DNA of 6,411 nt from Paracoccaceae bacterium (GCA_007120685.1 SKNG01000137.1:1-6411), one strand, 5' to 3'. Positions 1 through 5,833 are shown, numbered from the stretch's first letter. Numbers and translations: made by a program. The notes: a model not told the origin generated them from the sequence alone.

Positions 1-2
1 AC

Positions 3-518
3 CTGATCACCGTTTTCCGGATCTTTCTGGTGCCGGTCGTGATCGTGATGATCCTTCAGGAACTTTGGGGCTGGGCCTTTGCGCTGTTCGTGATCGCCGG
101 CATCTCCGACGGGCTCGATGGCTTCGTTGCGCGCCGTTTCGACATGCGCAGCCGGATCGGCGCAGTGATCGATCCGCTTGCCGACAAGGTTCTCATCGCC
201 GCGATCTATACCACCCTCGCGATCGTCGCGGTCATCCCCGCCTGGCTTGCCATTGTCGTCGTTTCCCGCGATGTCATGATCGTGGTGGCCTTCGTGCTGA
301 CGTGGACAATTGCGCGGCCGATAAAAGCTCAGACGCGCCCGGTCAGCAAGTTGACGACAGCCTTGCAGATCGTCCTTGCCGGTCTCGTGCTTGGCGGGCT
401 GGCCTTTGGTCTGGACCTCGGCATCCTGGTTGGCCCGCTCGCGGTCCTTGTCGTCGGGTTGACGATTCTCACCGCCGGTCTGTACCTCGTCTCCTGGCTG
501 AAGCACATGGCCGGTTGA
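3..518 (+). CDS. CDP-alcohol phosphatidyltransferase family protein (5' end cut off)
   Basis: Integral membrane enzyme of the PgsA/PssA family, which moves a phosphatidyl group from CDP-diacylglycerol to a small alcohol in phospholipid synthesis at the inner membrane. The complete family signature D-x2-D-G-x2-A-R-x8-G-x3-D-x3-D is visible at bases 108-185 (DGLDG, AR, G, DPLAD), so the metal-binding active site is intact. Four to five further hydrophobic segments follow, and the protein ends in a short basic tail (WLKHMAG). The frame is open from base 3 and begins LITVFRIFLVPV, which in relatives lies only some 5-10 residues after the start methionine, so little is missing. The GTG at base 30 is internal and not the real start. 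About 171 residues are seen, near the 180-200 usual for the family. The alcohol substrate cannot be read from the sequence: PgsA (glycerol-3-phosphate) is one option, and a paralogue of unknown substrate is equally possible. Confidence 0.9.
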   Translation: MITVFRIFLVPVVIVMILQELWGWAFALFVIAGISDGLDGFVARRFDMRSRIGAVIDPLADKVLIAAIYTTLAIVAVIPAWLAIVVVSRDVMIVVAFVLTWTIARPIKAQTRPVSKLTTALQIVLAGLVLGGLAFGLDLGILVGPLAVLVVGLTILTAGLYLVSWLKHMAG

Positions 519-765
519 GTTCGGGTTTGACCGATCGGCCCATGTTAACCGGCCCGGTTGCCCGACCGCTGTTCAAAAGCACATCCAGACCGTGTGGCGA
601 TGCCGTGACTTTGGTTCAAGGACGGTGGTACACGTCCTGCTGCGGTGATCACGACCCGCCGAAGGGCGCCGATGCGGGCAGCGACTGCTGCTGTCTGGCC
701 GGGCGCGAGGGGTGGGTTGGTTGGCAATCCGAAAGCCATCGCCTGCACCGCAAGCCGAGGTGTTC
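519..765. other. Intergenic gap with small inverted repeats
   Basis: No gene is supported here. Two short dyads are visible: AACCGG-C-CCGGTT at 547-559 and AGGACG/CGTCCT at 619-624 and 633-638. Neither is followed by a T-run, so neither is a convincing terminator. They could be operators or chance. No clear sigma-70-type promoter is evident for the downstream membrane protein gene. Confidence 0.4.
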
Positions 766-2040
766 ATGACCCGAACCGATCAGCGCACAAACTGTCTTGA
801 AACCGCAGGGCGCTGCCGGGCGAACGCCCTGGCGGTGATCTGGCTGGCGCTGGTGGTTGTCCTCTCCGGTCTGGCGCCGGCACGGGGCGACACCCCGGCC
901 AATGGCCCCGTGCTGCATGTGTTCTGGAGCATCGACTGCCCGGTCTGCATCCGCCAGAAGCCCTGGCTGGAGGGGCTGGAGGCGCGGTTCCCCGGTCTGC
1001 GGGTTCTGGAGATGGAACTGTCGCGCACCGACCGCCATCACGCGCTGTTCGTGGAAATGGCCGCCGAGCGTGGGATAAGCGCGACCCATGTGCCTACGCT
1101 CATGCTCGGTCCGCGTGCCTGGGTCGGGGACACGCCCGGCCTGCGCGCCGAGATCGAGGCGGCGATCGCCGCCATGCTCGCGGGCGACGCGGCTCTACCG
1201 GCCCCGGGCGACGGGCTGCGCCTGTCGCTGCTGTGCGAGGTCGACCGGGCTTCGGCTTCGGTGCTGGGGTTGACCGTCCTGATCGCCTTCGTTGACGGAT
1301 TCAATCCCTGCTCGCTTTGGGTGCTGACCCTGTTACTGGGCATGGTCATTGCTTCGGGCTCGCGCCGGCGGGTGGCGGTTGTGGGCATCAGCTTTCTGCT
1401 CACCACGGCGCTGATCTATGGCGCCTTCATCGCCGGGCTGTTCAGCGTTCTGGCCTTTGCCTTTGCCCTGCCATGGGTGCGTTGGGCGGTGGCCCTGTTC
1501 GCGCTCGGCTTCGGTCTTGTCAGCATGAAGGACTATTTCTGGTACGGGCAGGGCCTCACCTTATCGATCCCCGAGGGGCAGAAACCCGGACTCTATCAAC
1601 GCCTGCGCCGGCTACGCCAGCAGGACCTGAGCACGCCTGCGCTGATAGGGGCAACCGTGGCCATGGCCAGTGGGATTGCGCTGGTAGAGTTGCCCTGCAC
1701 GGCGGGTTTCCCCGTGATCTGGTCGGGCATCCTTGCCGAGCGCGAGGTCGGCCGTGCCAGTTTCGTCGGGCTTCTGGCGGTGTATGTGCTGATCTACCTC
1801 GGCGTCGAACTGGTCATCTTTGCCATCGCGATCACCGGCATGCGCCTCGGACGGATGGGTGAGCAGCATGGTCGCGCGCTCAAGCTTGTCGGCGGCACCT
1901 TGATGGTGTCGCTTGCCGGCGCGCTGGCGTTGCGGCCCGAGCTGATGGAGGATCTGACCGGAACCCTGATTCTTTTCGGCGCGGCGCTCTGCGTGGCGGC
2001 ACTGATCATACTGGCGCATCGCATGAAGGCCGCCGGCTGA
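766..2040 (+). CDS. Thioredoxin-fold/CcdA-type transmembrane thiol-disulfide (electron transport) protein
   Basis: Predicted 424-residue membrane protein that would carry reducing power from the cytoplasm to the periplasm. Residues 1-40 look like a signal peptide or anchor (basic start, then ALAVIWLALVVVLSGLAPARG). A thioredoxin-like domain follows (about 45-150), with the redox motif C58-P-V-C61 and the cis-proline signature HVPT. From about residue 169 there are seven hydrophobic segments of the CcdA/DsbD-beta type. They carry the two intramembrane cysteines expected of that family: C182 in DGFNPC (first helix) and C311 in ELPCTAG (fourth helix). A polar loop of about 30 residues (WYGQG to LSTPAL) separates the two halves. 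ATG at 766 is preferred over GTG at 712 because CCGAGG lies about 6 bases upstream and the signal peptide then starts properly; the GTG would add 18 unlikely residues. The domain order, thioredoxin before the membrane core, is the reverse of the end arrangement in classical DsbD. Possible clients are apocytochrome c, other periplasmic thiols, or a methylamine- or sulfur-oxidation enzyme; the sequence does not decide. Confidence 0.85.
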   Translation: MTRTDQRTNCLETAGRCRANALAVIWLALVVVLSGLAPARGDTPANGPVLHVFWSIDCPVCIRQKPWLEGLEARFPGLRVLEMELSRTDRHHALFVEMAAERGISATHVPTLMLGPRAWVGDTPGLRAEIEAAIAAMLAGDAALPAPGDGLRLSLLCEVDRASASVLGLTVLIAFVDGFNPCSLWVLTLLLGMVIASGSRRRVAVVGISFLLTTALIYGAFIAGLFSVLAFAFALPWVRWAVALFALGFGLVSMKDYFWYGQGLTLSIPEGQKPGLYQRLRRLRQQDLSTPALIGATVAMASGIALVELPCTAGFPVIWSGILAEREVGRASFVGLLAVYVLIYLGVELVIFAIAITGMRLGRMGEQHGRALKLVGGTLMVSLAGALALRPELMEDLTGTLILFGAALCVAALIILAHRMKAAG

Positions 2041-2245
2041 TGAACCTTCAGGCCGATCCAAGTCGAGCTACCGCGAGCATCACTCGGCGCCGATACGGAA
2101 GCACTGTGGAAGCAAGAGGGGACAAAGCGCTGCCAGTTTCGGCGCAATCCTGCGGACGGCGCGCATGGGGCAGAGGGCACCAACTGGCGGAAATATCGAA
2201 GGAATACGCAAACGAGCGCAATCGTTCATGGTCCGTTCGGCACGA
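2041..2245. other. Non-coding stretch left of the first tRNA remnant
   Basis: No supported gene. A 70-codon frame begins on an ATG overlapping the previous stop (2040), but it has no family resemblance and runs into the tRNA remnant, so it is not called. The stretch contains a repeat unit (2093-2120) that recurs to the right of the tRNA remnant. It also contains a GGAAT-N17-CGTT string (2201-2226) with no gene after it. Confidence 0.4.
2093..2120 (+). repeat. Direct repeat, left copy (11-bp units ending GTGGAAGCA)
   Basis: Bases 2097-2120 match bases 2360-2383 at 23 of 24 positions (T/C difference at 2105 versus 2368). The block is built of two adjacent 11-base units (2093-2103 and 2104-2114), each ending GGAAGCA; the first unit here has diverged. 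It ends 125 bp before the first tRNA remnant. Placement on both sides of an attachment-like site and the one-helical-turn period suit protein-binding sites such as integrase arm sites. A leftover of duplicated coding sequence is an alternative, because both copies read GSTVEARG in one plus-strand frame. Confidence 0.65.
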
Positions 2246-2290
2246 CTCATAACCTGAAGGTCGTAGGTTCAAATCCTACCCCCGCAACCA
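2246..2290 (+). repeat. 3' half of tRNA-Met(CAU), copy 1: putative attachment site
   Basis: These 45 bases are identical to 6367-6411. They read as the anticodon loop CTCATAA, the 3' anticodon strand CCTGA, a variable loop, the T arm (GTAGG-TTCAAAT-CCTAC), the acceptor strand CCCCGCA and ACCA. The A before the discriminator base fits the C1-A72 mismatch of initiator tRNA, so tRNA-fMet is likely. The bases upstream (ACGA instead of the CAGG needed for the anticodon stem) and the absence of any D arm show that the 5' half is missing, so this copy cannot make a tRNA. A tRNA 3' half repeated in direct orientation is the classic footprint of tyrosine-recombinase integration. Confidence 0.9.
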
Positions 2291-2318
2291 AAATATTCCG
2301 TTTTATCAAACGCTTATG

Positions 2319-2347
2319 CGCCGCCCTCCGGGGCGGCGTTTGTGTTT
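2319..2347 (+). terminator. Rho-independent terminator after the first tRNA remnant
   Basis: A perfect 8-bp GC stem CGCCGCCC/GGGCGGCG (2319-2326 and 2331-2338) with a 4-base loop is followed by TTTGTGTTT. It lies 28 bases after the ACCA end of the tRNA remnant, a normal distance for the original tRNA terminator. It may therefore mark native chromosome downstream of the tRNA. Confidence 0.8.
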
Positions 2348-2355
2348 GAGACCAC

Positions 2356-2383
2356 CCGTGGAAGCACCGTGGAAGCAAGAGGG
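2356..2383 (+). repeat. Direct repeat, right copy (two exact 11-bp tandem units)
   Basis: CCGTGGAAGCA occurs twice in immediate tandem (2356-2366 and 2367-2377) and is followed by AGAGGG. The block matches the left copy at 2097-2120 with one mismatch in 24. It begins 65 bp after the tRNA remnant. No third copy was seen near the second tRNA remnant. Confidence 0.7.
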
Positions 2384-2638
2384 CGCGAAGTCCCTCGCGT
2401 GACTGCGAAAATCGCGTTCGTTCCTCGGCAGCCCCGTGTGGCGCGAACCGGCACCAGCGGCGCTGGTCGTTCCCGGCCCTGTGCCGCCGTTCAGCATCGT
2501 CTACATGTCGCGGTGCGGCTGCACGAGATCGGCCGTTCATGCTTGCTGCAGCATTTCTGATGCTAGGGCGTCGCCGATTGGCAAACGTTATGAAGTTCAA
2601 AGCTTCGATACGCTTCGAAGTTCACTCTTCCTGCGAAT
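2384..2638. other. Non-coding stretch between repeat block and cytochrome gene
   Basis: No gene with family resemblance on either strand. Visible structure: ACCAGC-GGC-GCTGGT (2453-2467), and near 2592-2624 a small cluster of repeats (GAAGTTCA at 2592-2599 and 2617-2624; GCTTCGA at 2602-2608 and 2612-2618). The 2580-2640 part is clearly more AT-rich than its surroundings. Minus-strand frames here that end in GVGFEPTTFRL are antisense readings of the tRNA remnant, not genes. Confidence 0.4.
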
Positions 2639-2688
2639 TTCACCATCCATCAGTGCACGGTGACCGATAGGCTCTGATGGATGGTGAA
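2639..2688 (-). terminator. Long inverted repeat at the 3' end of the sulfite operon
   Basis: TTCACCATCCATCAG (2639-2653) and its exact 15-base complement (2674-2688) enclose a 20-base loop. The structure starts only 3 bases after the stop codon of the cytochrome gene, so the operon mRNA would end in a 15-bp hairpin. No T-run follows in the minus direction, so it may act by protecting the mRNA 3' end or as a weak terminator. Confidence 0.6.
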
Positions 2689-2691
2689 TGC

Positions 2692-2997
2692 TCAGCCTTG
2701 CCAGTCTTCACCGATATAGGTGGAAAGGTAGTTCAAGATCAGCGCCCGCTCGTCGGGCTCGAGTTCCCACATCCCCTGCTCCTCAACCATCCAGTCCAGA
2801 AGCTCGTCCCACACACGCTGCGAGTAGCCGCCATTGGTGACGGTGCGCAGGCTGTGACAGGCGATGCAGGCGTAATAGGTCTCTTCGGCCCCCTCGCCGG
2901 GCGGCAGCGGATCCCAGGGGTTCTCTTCGGCCTGCGCAGGCGCCAGCGTCAGCAGGAGGGCGGCGGCCGCCGCCCTCATAACAGTATAAAAACGCAT
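2692..2997 (-). CDS. sorU: Exported mono-heme cytochrome c, SorU-like electron acceptor of sulfite dehydrogenase
   Basis: This 101-residue periplasmic cytochrome probably takes electrons from the sulfite dehydrogenase encoded just upstream. Residues 1-23 form a clear Sec signal peptide (MRFYTVMRAAAAALLLTLAPAQA, cut before EEN). One heme-binding motif, C44-I-A-C47-H48, is present. M76 (EEQGM) is the likely second iron ligand and M70 the alternative. The acidic, Trp-rich C-terminal half (VWDELLDWMVEEQG, ALILNYLSTYIG) is typical of small class-I cytochromes paired with sulfite dehydrogenases. Its start lies 10 bases after the stop of the dehydrogenase gene, and a strong GGGAGGAA ribosome site overlaps the end of that gene, so the two are surely co-transcribed. 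Its size fits SorU of Sinorhizobium and SorB of Starkeya, not the larger diheme SoxD. The name rests on context; residue identity to SorU was not measured. Confidence 0.8.
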   Translation of the reverse strand: MRFYTVMRAAAAALLLTLAPAQAEENPWDPLPPGEGAEETYYACIACHSLRTVTNGGYSQRVWDELLDWMVEEQGMWELEPDERALILNYLSTYIGEDWQG

Positions 2998-3007
2998 CGT
3001 TCCTCCC

Positions 3008-4327
3008 TCAGACCGCGGTCACATGGATGCGGTGGCAGGAATTGTTCAGATAGCCGCGTGGGTTCCAGCCCGGAACCACCATCGGCTGGGTACGGCCGCG
3101 GTTGTCGGTGGCGCGCGCGCATACCTCGTAATACCCGGTCAGGGGCGCGCTCACATGCGCCCGCCAGCGCTGCCAGCTGTAGCGGTTGGGCGCGGGTTCC
3201 ACCGTGGCCGGCTGCCAGGTCGCGCCGAAATCGATCGACACTTCCATTCCGGTCACATGGTCGTCGCCCGCCCAGGCCTGGCCGCGCACCTCGAAGGGCC
3301 GGCCGGTCGGCACCTCGGTCCCGGCCACCGGATGGGTGATCGCCGACTTGACGATCATCGAGCCCATAACCTCCATGTCCTCATGCGCGACTTCGGTACC
3401 GGCAGCGACCGGATGGCGCGGCATGCGGTAGCTGAGGCCGGTCATCCCCGCCCCGGTATGCTCGCGGTCCAGAACCATGATCCGAGTCAGCCACTTCTGG
3501 CTGACCGACCCGGCCCAGCCCGGCGCCACGATCCGCGCCGGATAGCCATGGGCCACCGGCAGATCCTCGCCGTTCATCTTCAGGGCGATGATGGTATGTG
3601 GGTCCATCATCTTTGCGATGGGCCCGCCGCGCGAGATCGCCTGCCGGTCCGGATCACCCGACAGATGCGGGTCGTAGCTTTCATGCCCAGTATAGACGGC
3701 CGTAGGCTTCAGCCCGGCCCGGCGCAGGATGTCCGACACCCGCACGCCGGTCCATTCGGCATTGCCGATGGCACCGATCGTCCAGGGGTTGCCGCGCGGC
3801 AGCGGGTTGAATCCGGCGCGCCCGTTGCCGCCGCATTCCAGTTGCAAGCGCAGGGTGACATGGTCGAACTCGGTCATAAGCTGGTCATAGGTCAGCTCCA
3901 GCTCCTCGTTGACCTCGCCGTCGATCCTCAACCGCCAGTCGGCCTTGCTCATCGGCATCGGCATGCCGCCGTTGTTGCGCACGAAATGCACATCCGCAGG
4001 CGTGATGTCATGGTCCAGCAGATGTGCCGGGGTTTCCATGTTCAGGGGGCGGTCATTATGGATGATCAGATCGCCATGTTTGGATTCGATCTGGAACTCA
4101 TCCAGCGTCTCGGCCATCGCGCTGGGGATCAGCCCCAGCGGCATGTTAGCGTTGAAGGGCATGGTGGTGCCCAAAAATGCACCCATCGTCGCTAGCCCGG
4201 CGCCGCGCAGGAATCCGCGCCGGTCTGGCCCAGCCTTGCGTCCGAATACCAGCCAGTCCGCCCTTTCAGGGTCCTCGTGATACAGTTCGACAAGCCCTCG
4301 CTCGTCCTTGCCAAATTTCCGCCCCAT
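3008..4327 (-). CDS. sorT: Periplasmic molybdenum sulfite dehydrogenase (SorT/SorA/SoxC family)
   Basis: This 439-residue enzyme of the sulfite oxidase family is expected to oxidise sulfite to sulfate at a molybdenum-pterin centre in the periplasm. A long N-terminus carries the twin-arginine signal DRRGFLRGAG (R36-R37) and a hydrophobic stretch with cleavage probable after AMA72, so it is exported folded by Tat. Family landmarks follow: FVRNNGG (R117); the molybdenum ligand C165 in LECGGNGR with R170 five residues later; AIGNAEWTGVRVSDIL (186-201); and HGYPARIVAPGWAG with QKWL (260-280). The last 140 residues form the Ig-like dimerisation domain (GQAWAGDD, SIDFGATW). There is no heme b5 domain, so electrons must leave to a partner, which is the cytochrome gene 10 bases downstream. 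The ATG has GGAGG 7 bases upstream. SoxC is a close relative, but SoxC pairs with diheme SoxD inside sox clusters, which are absent here. Residue 119 is Asn where animal sulfite oxidases have His in R-N-H. Confidence 0.88.
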   Translation of the reverse strand: MGRKFGKDERGLVELYHEDPERADWLVFGRKAGPDRRGFLRGAGLATMGAFLGTTMPFNANMPLGLIPSAMAETLDEFQIESKHGDLIIHNDRPLNMETPAHLLDHDITPADVHFVRNNGGMPMPMSKADWRLRIDGEVNEELELTYDQLMTEFDHVTLRLQLECGGNGRAGFNPLPRGNPWTIGAIGNAEWTGVRVSDILRRAGLKPTAVYTGHESYDPHLSGDPDRQAISRGGPIAKMMDPHTIIALKMNGEDLPVAHGYPARIVAPGWAGSVSQKWLTRIMVLDREHTGAGMTGLSYRMPRHPVAAGTEVAHEDMEVMGSMIVKSAITHPVAGTEVPTGRPFEVRGQAWAGDDHVTGMEVSIDFGATWQPATVEPAPNRYSWQRWRAHVSAPLTGYYEVCARATDNRGRTQPMVVPGWNPRGYLNNSCHRIHVTAV

Positions 4328-4355
4328 CCCGTTTCCTCCCTCGCATGATGTCGTG

Positions 4356-4382
4356 AGGGCTGCTACCGAATGTCGCAGCCCT
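4356..4382 (-). promoter_or_regulatory. Stem-loop in the sorT leader
   Basis: AGGGCTGC (4356-4363) and GCAGCCCT (4375-4382) form a perfect 8-bp stem with an 11-base loop. In the minus direction it lies between the putative -10 element (4393-4396) and the ribosome site of sorT, essentially at the predicted 5' end of the mRNA. No T-run follows, so it is not a terminator. It could stabilise the transcript or be a regulator-binding dyad. Confidence 0.6.
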
Positions 4383-4392
4383 AAACAGAAAA

Positions 4393-4418
4393 GACGGAAG
4401 CGAGAGGTACTTTATTCC
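4393..4418 (-). promoter_or_regulatory. Candidate ECF-sigma promoter of sorTU
   Basis: On the minus strand GGAAT (complement of 4414-4418) is followed after 17 bases by CGTC (complement of 4393-4396). This is the usual ECF pattern of a GGAA-type -35 and a CGT-type -10. It sits in the 108-bp gap between the anti-sigma stop and the sorT start, giving a leader of about 60 bases. The adjacent ECF sigma factor is the natural user. A similar string at 2201-2226 shows that chance occurrences must be kept in mind. Confidence 0.55.
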
Positions 4419-4435
4419 CTGCTGTCGAAAAGAAA

Positions 4436-5224
4436 TCAGCCTAGGCAGGGTTGTCGGGCTGCGGTGAGTGCGACAAGTAGCGCCGGGTCGGTCCGGTCAC
4501 GCGCCAGGCTAGCGGCAGCCAGCGCCCCGGAGATGGTGGCGAAACGCTGGGGGTTCATGTCCCGCGCTATCAGTGTGAAGGCACCAGAACCGCTGTGCCA
4601 ACTTGCAGCCTGTAACCCGCCTTCGGCGTGCAGGGTCACGGCTTGAACCGGGCCGGTGCCGGGGCGCTCGAACAAGCTGATCCGGCAAGCATTGCGGCCG
4701 ATGAAGGCCAGATGCACCCCGTTTCCGTCGGGCAAGGGAGCGGCATGGACCAAACGCAGTCCGGCACTTTCCATCGCGCCGGTCAGCCAGTCTGGCGCGC
4801 CCGGCGTGCTTTCGTCGGCGGCCTGGGCCCAGGCGTCATGATGTGCCCGCAGGTCAGGAAATATCTCTCTCGCGTCACCCGGTCCCATGGTCTGAAGGAG
4901 CGGCGCGGGGGCACCAAAAAGACCCGGCCCCAACATTGCCAGCCCAAGAACCGCGAGTGTGAAACATGCCGCGACGGCCGGGGGCAAAGCCAACCAAAGC
5001 GGCCGCCACCCACTTTCTTGTGGCAAGGGTAGCGGGGGCGCAGGCGGCACTGCACCCGCCAGGCCCGCGACCCCGGCCTTGAGCCCGTGCAATACCGCGA
5101 TGCGCGCGGCCAGATCCGGTTCGCCAGCAGCGCGGGCTGCAAGTTCCGCCGCAGTGTCGCTGTTCAGCGCCCCATCAATATAGGCGTTGAGGACCTCATT
5201 CGATATCTGCCCACGCAAGATCAC
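4436..5224 (-). CDS. Membrane-anchored anti-sigma factor of the adjacent ECF sigma
   Basis: Predicted 262-residue inner-membrane protein. The cytoplasmic N-terminus (residues 1-55: NEVLNAYIDGAL, then AAGEPDLAARIAVLHGLKAG) has the helical pattern of anti-sigma domains that clamp ECF sigma factors. A proline-rich linker (60-70) leads to one transmembrane segment (about 75-103, LALPPAVAACFTLAVLGLAML). The rest, about 155 residues, would be periplasmic and could sense an envelope signal. There is no HxxxCxxC zinc motif, so it is not of the ZAS (RsrA/ChrR) zinc type. The periplasmic part has two cysteines, C180 (RNACRIS) and C260, three residues from the C-terminus. The GTG start overlaps the sigma stop (GTGA), implying translational coupling and near-equal output. 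Identification rests on architecture and position after the sigma gene; the Sinorhizobium SorT locus has the same arrangement of sigma (RpoE4), partner and sorT. Confidence 0.82.
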   Translation of the reverse strand: MILRGQISNEVLNAYIDGALNSDTAAELAARAAGEPDLAARIAVLHGLKAGVAGLAGAVPPAPPLPLPQESGWRPLWLALPPAVAACFTLAVLGLAMLGPGLFGAPAPLLQTMGPGDAREIFPDLRAHHDAWAQAADESTPGAPDWLTGAMESAGLRLVHAAPLPDGNGVHLAFIGRNACRISLFERPGTGPVQAVTLHAEGGLQAASWHSGSGAFTLIARDMNPQRFATISGALAAASLARDRTDPALLVALTAARQPCLG

Positions 5225-5775
5225 GCCAGCCCCCGCCCACGACCGGGTCCTTGCTCGTGCCCTCGCAGCCGCGAGAGCGGCAGCGCGACAACCTGCGGAT
5301 CCTCTGTCAGCAGGCGGCCCAAAGCGGTGCGGGCACGACTGACTCGGCTCATAACGGTACCCATCGGAATATCCAGCAACTCGGAGGCTTCTTCGTATGT
5401 GAAGCCGCCGATATCGACCAGCGCCAAAATGTCGCGGTGGATCTTGTCAAGCACCATAAAGGCCTGTTGCACGGCAAGGCGATTGACCACGCTTTGCTCG
5501 CTCCCATGCGAGGGCGTGTCAGCCTCGATCAGTTCATCCAAAGAAATGACCGGATCGGCCGCGCGCAGCCGGTCAATCCAGAGGTTGCGCATGATCCGGA
5601 ACATCCAGACTCGAAAGGCAGTCCGGTCATCGGGCGCAGTGGCCGCAGCCAGCGCACGCACCATCGCGTCCTGATAAAGATCCTCGGCATCGGTGGTGCT
5701 GCGAGAGAGCGCCCAAGCATAGCCGAACAGGCGTTGACGCAGGTCTGCCAGTTGTGCATGTCGCCCCCGGCTCAT
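5221..5775 (-). CDS. ECF-family RNA polymerase sigma factor (RpoE4-like by context)
   Basis: This 184-residue sigma factor has only the two ECF domains. Sigma-2 is at about 11-75: LFGYAWALSRSTTDAEDLYQ with D29, E31 and D32, then FRVWMFRIMRNLWIDRLR, the -10 recognition and melting helices. Sigma-4 is at about 101-156: VLDKIHRDILALVD, then the helix-turn-helix YEEASELLDIPMGTVMSRVSRAR, which reads the -35. The basic Gly/Arg tail is not conserved in the family. ATG at 5775 is chosen because GGGGAGGAA lies upstream at good spacing and homologous sigmas start just before sigma-2. The frame stays open to 5913, but that 46-residue extension would include the terminator-like leader and is unlikely. 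It is coupled to the anti-sigma gene and lies upstream of sorTU, so the sulfite dehydrogenase operon is the probable target. No copy of the GGAAT-N17-CGTC motif was found before this gene, so autoregulation is not supported. Confidence 0.92.
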   Translation of the reverse strand: MSRGRHAQLADLRQRLFGYAWALSRSTTDAEDLYQDAMVRALAAATAPDDRTAFRVWMFRIMRNLWIDRLRAADPVISLDELIEADTPSHGSEQSVVNRLAVQQAFMVLDKIHRDILALVDIGGFTYEEASELLDIPMGTVMSRVSRARTALGRLLTEDPQVVALPLSRLRGHEQGPGRGRGLA

Positions 5776-5833
5776 GGCTGCATTCCTCCCCTTGGGCGCT
5801 CTCGCCCCGGCACGCATGCTACGGCCATCGCTG

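Noticed and set aside
2201..2226. GGAAT-N17-CGTT, resembling the sorT promoter string
   Set aside because: Only the tRNA remnant and a terminator follow, with no gene to drive; probably chance.
2040..2252. 70-codon plus-strand frame starting on the stop of the membrane protein gene
   Set aside because: No family features, it ends inside the tRNA remnant, and part of it is the repeat block.
2247..2600. Minus-strand reading frame ending in GVGFEPTTFRL
   Set aside because: The ending is the well-known antisense translation of a tRNA 3' half; the frame is an artefact of the tRNA remnant.
2592..2624. Cluster of 7-8 base repeats (GAAGTTCA, GCTTCGA)
   Set aside because: Too short and too few to be a CRISPR array or a defined iteron set.
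3023..4195. 390-codon plus-strand frame opposite sorT
   Set aside because: It is the antisense of a well-supported enzyme gene in GC-rich DNA and is His/Arg/Pro-rich without domain features.
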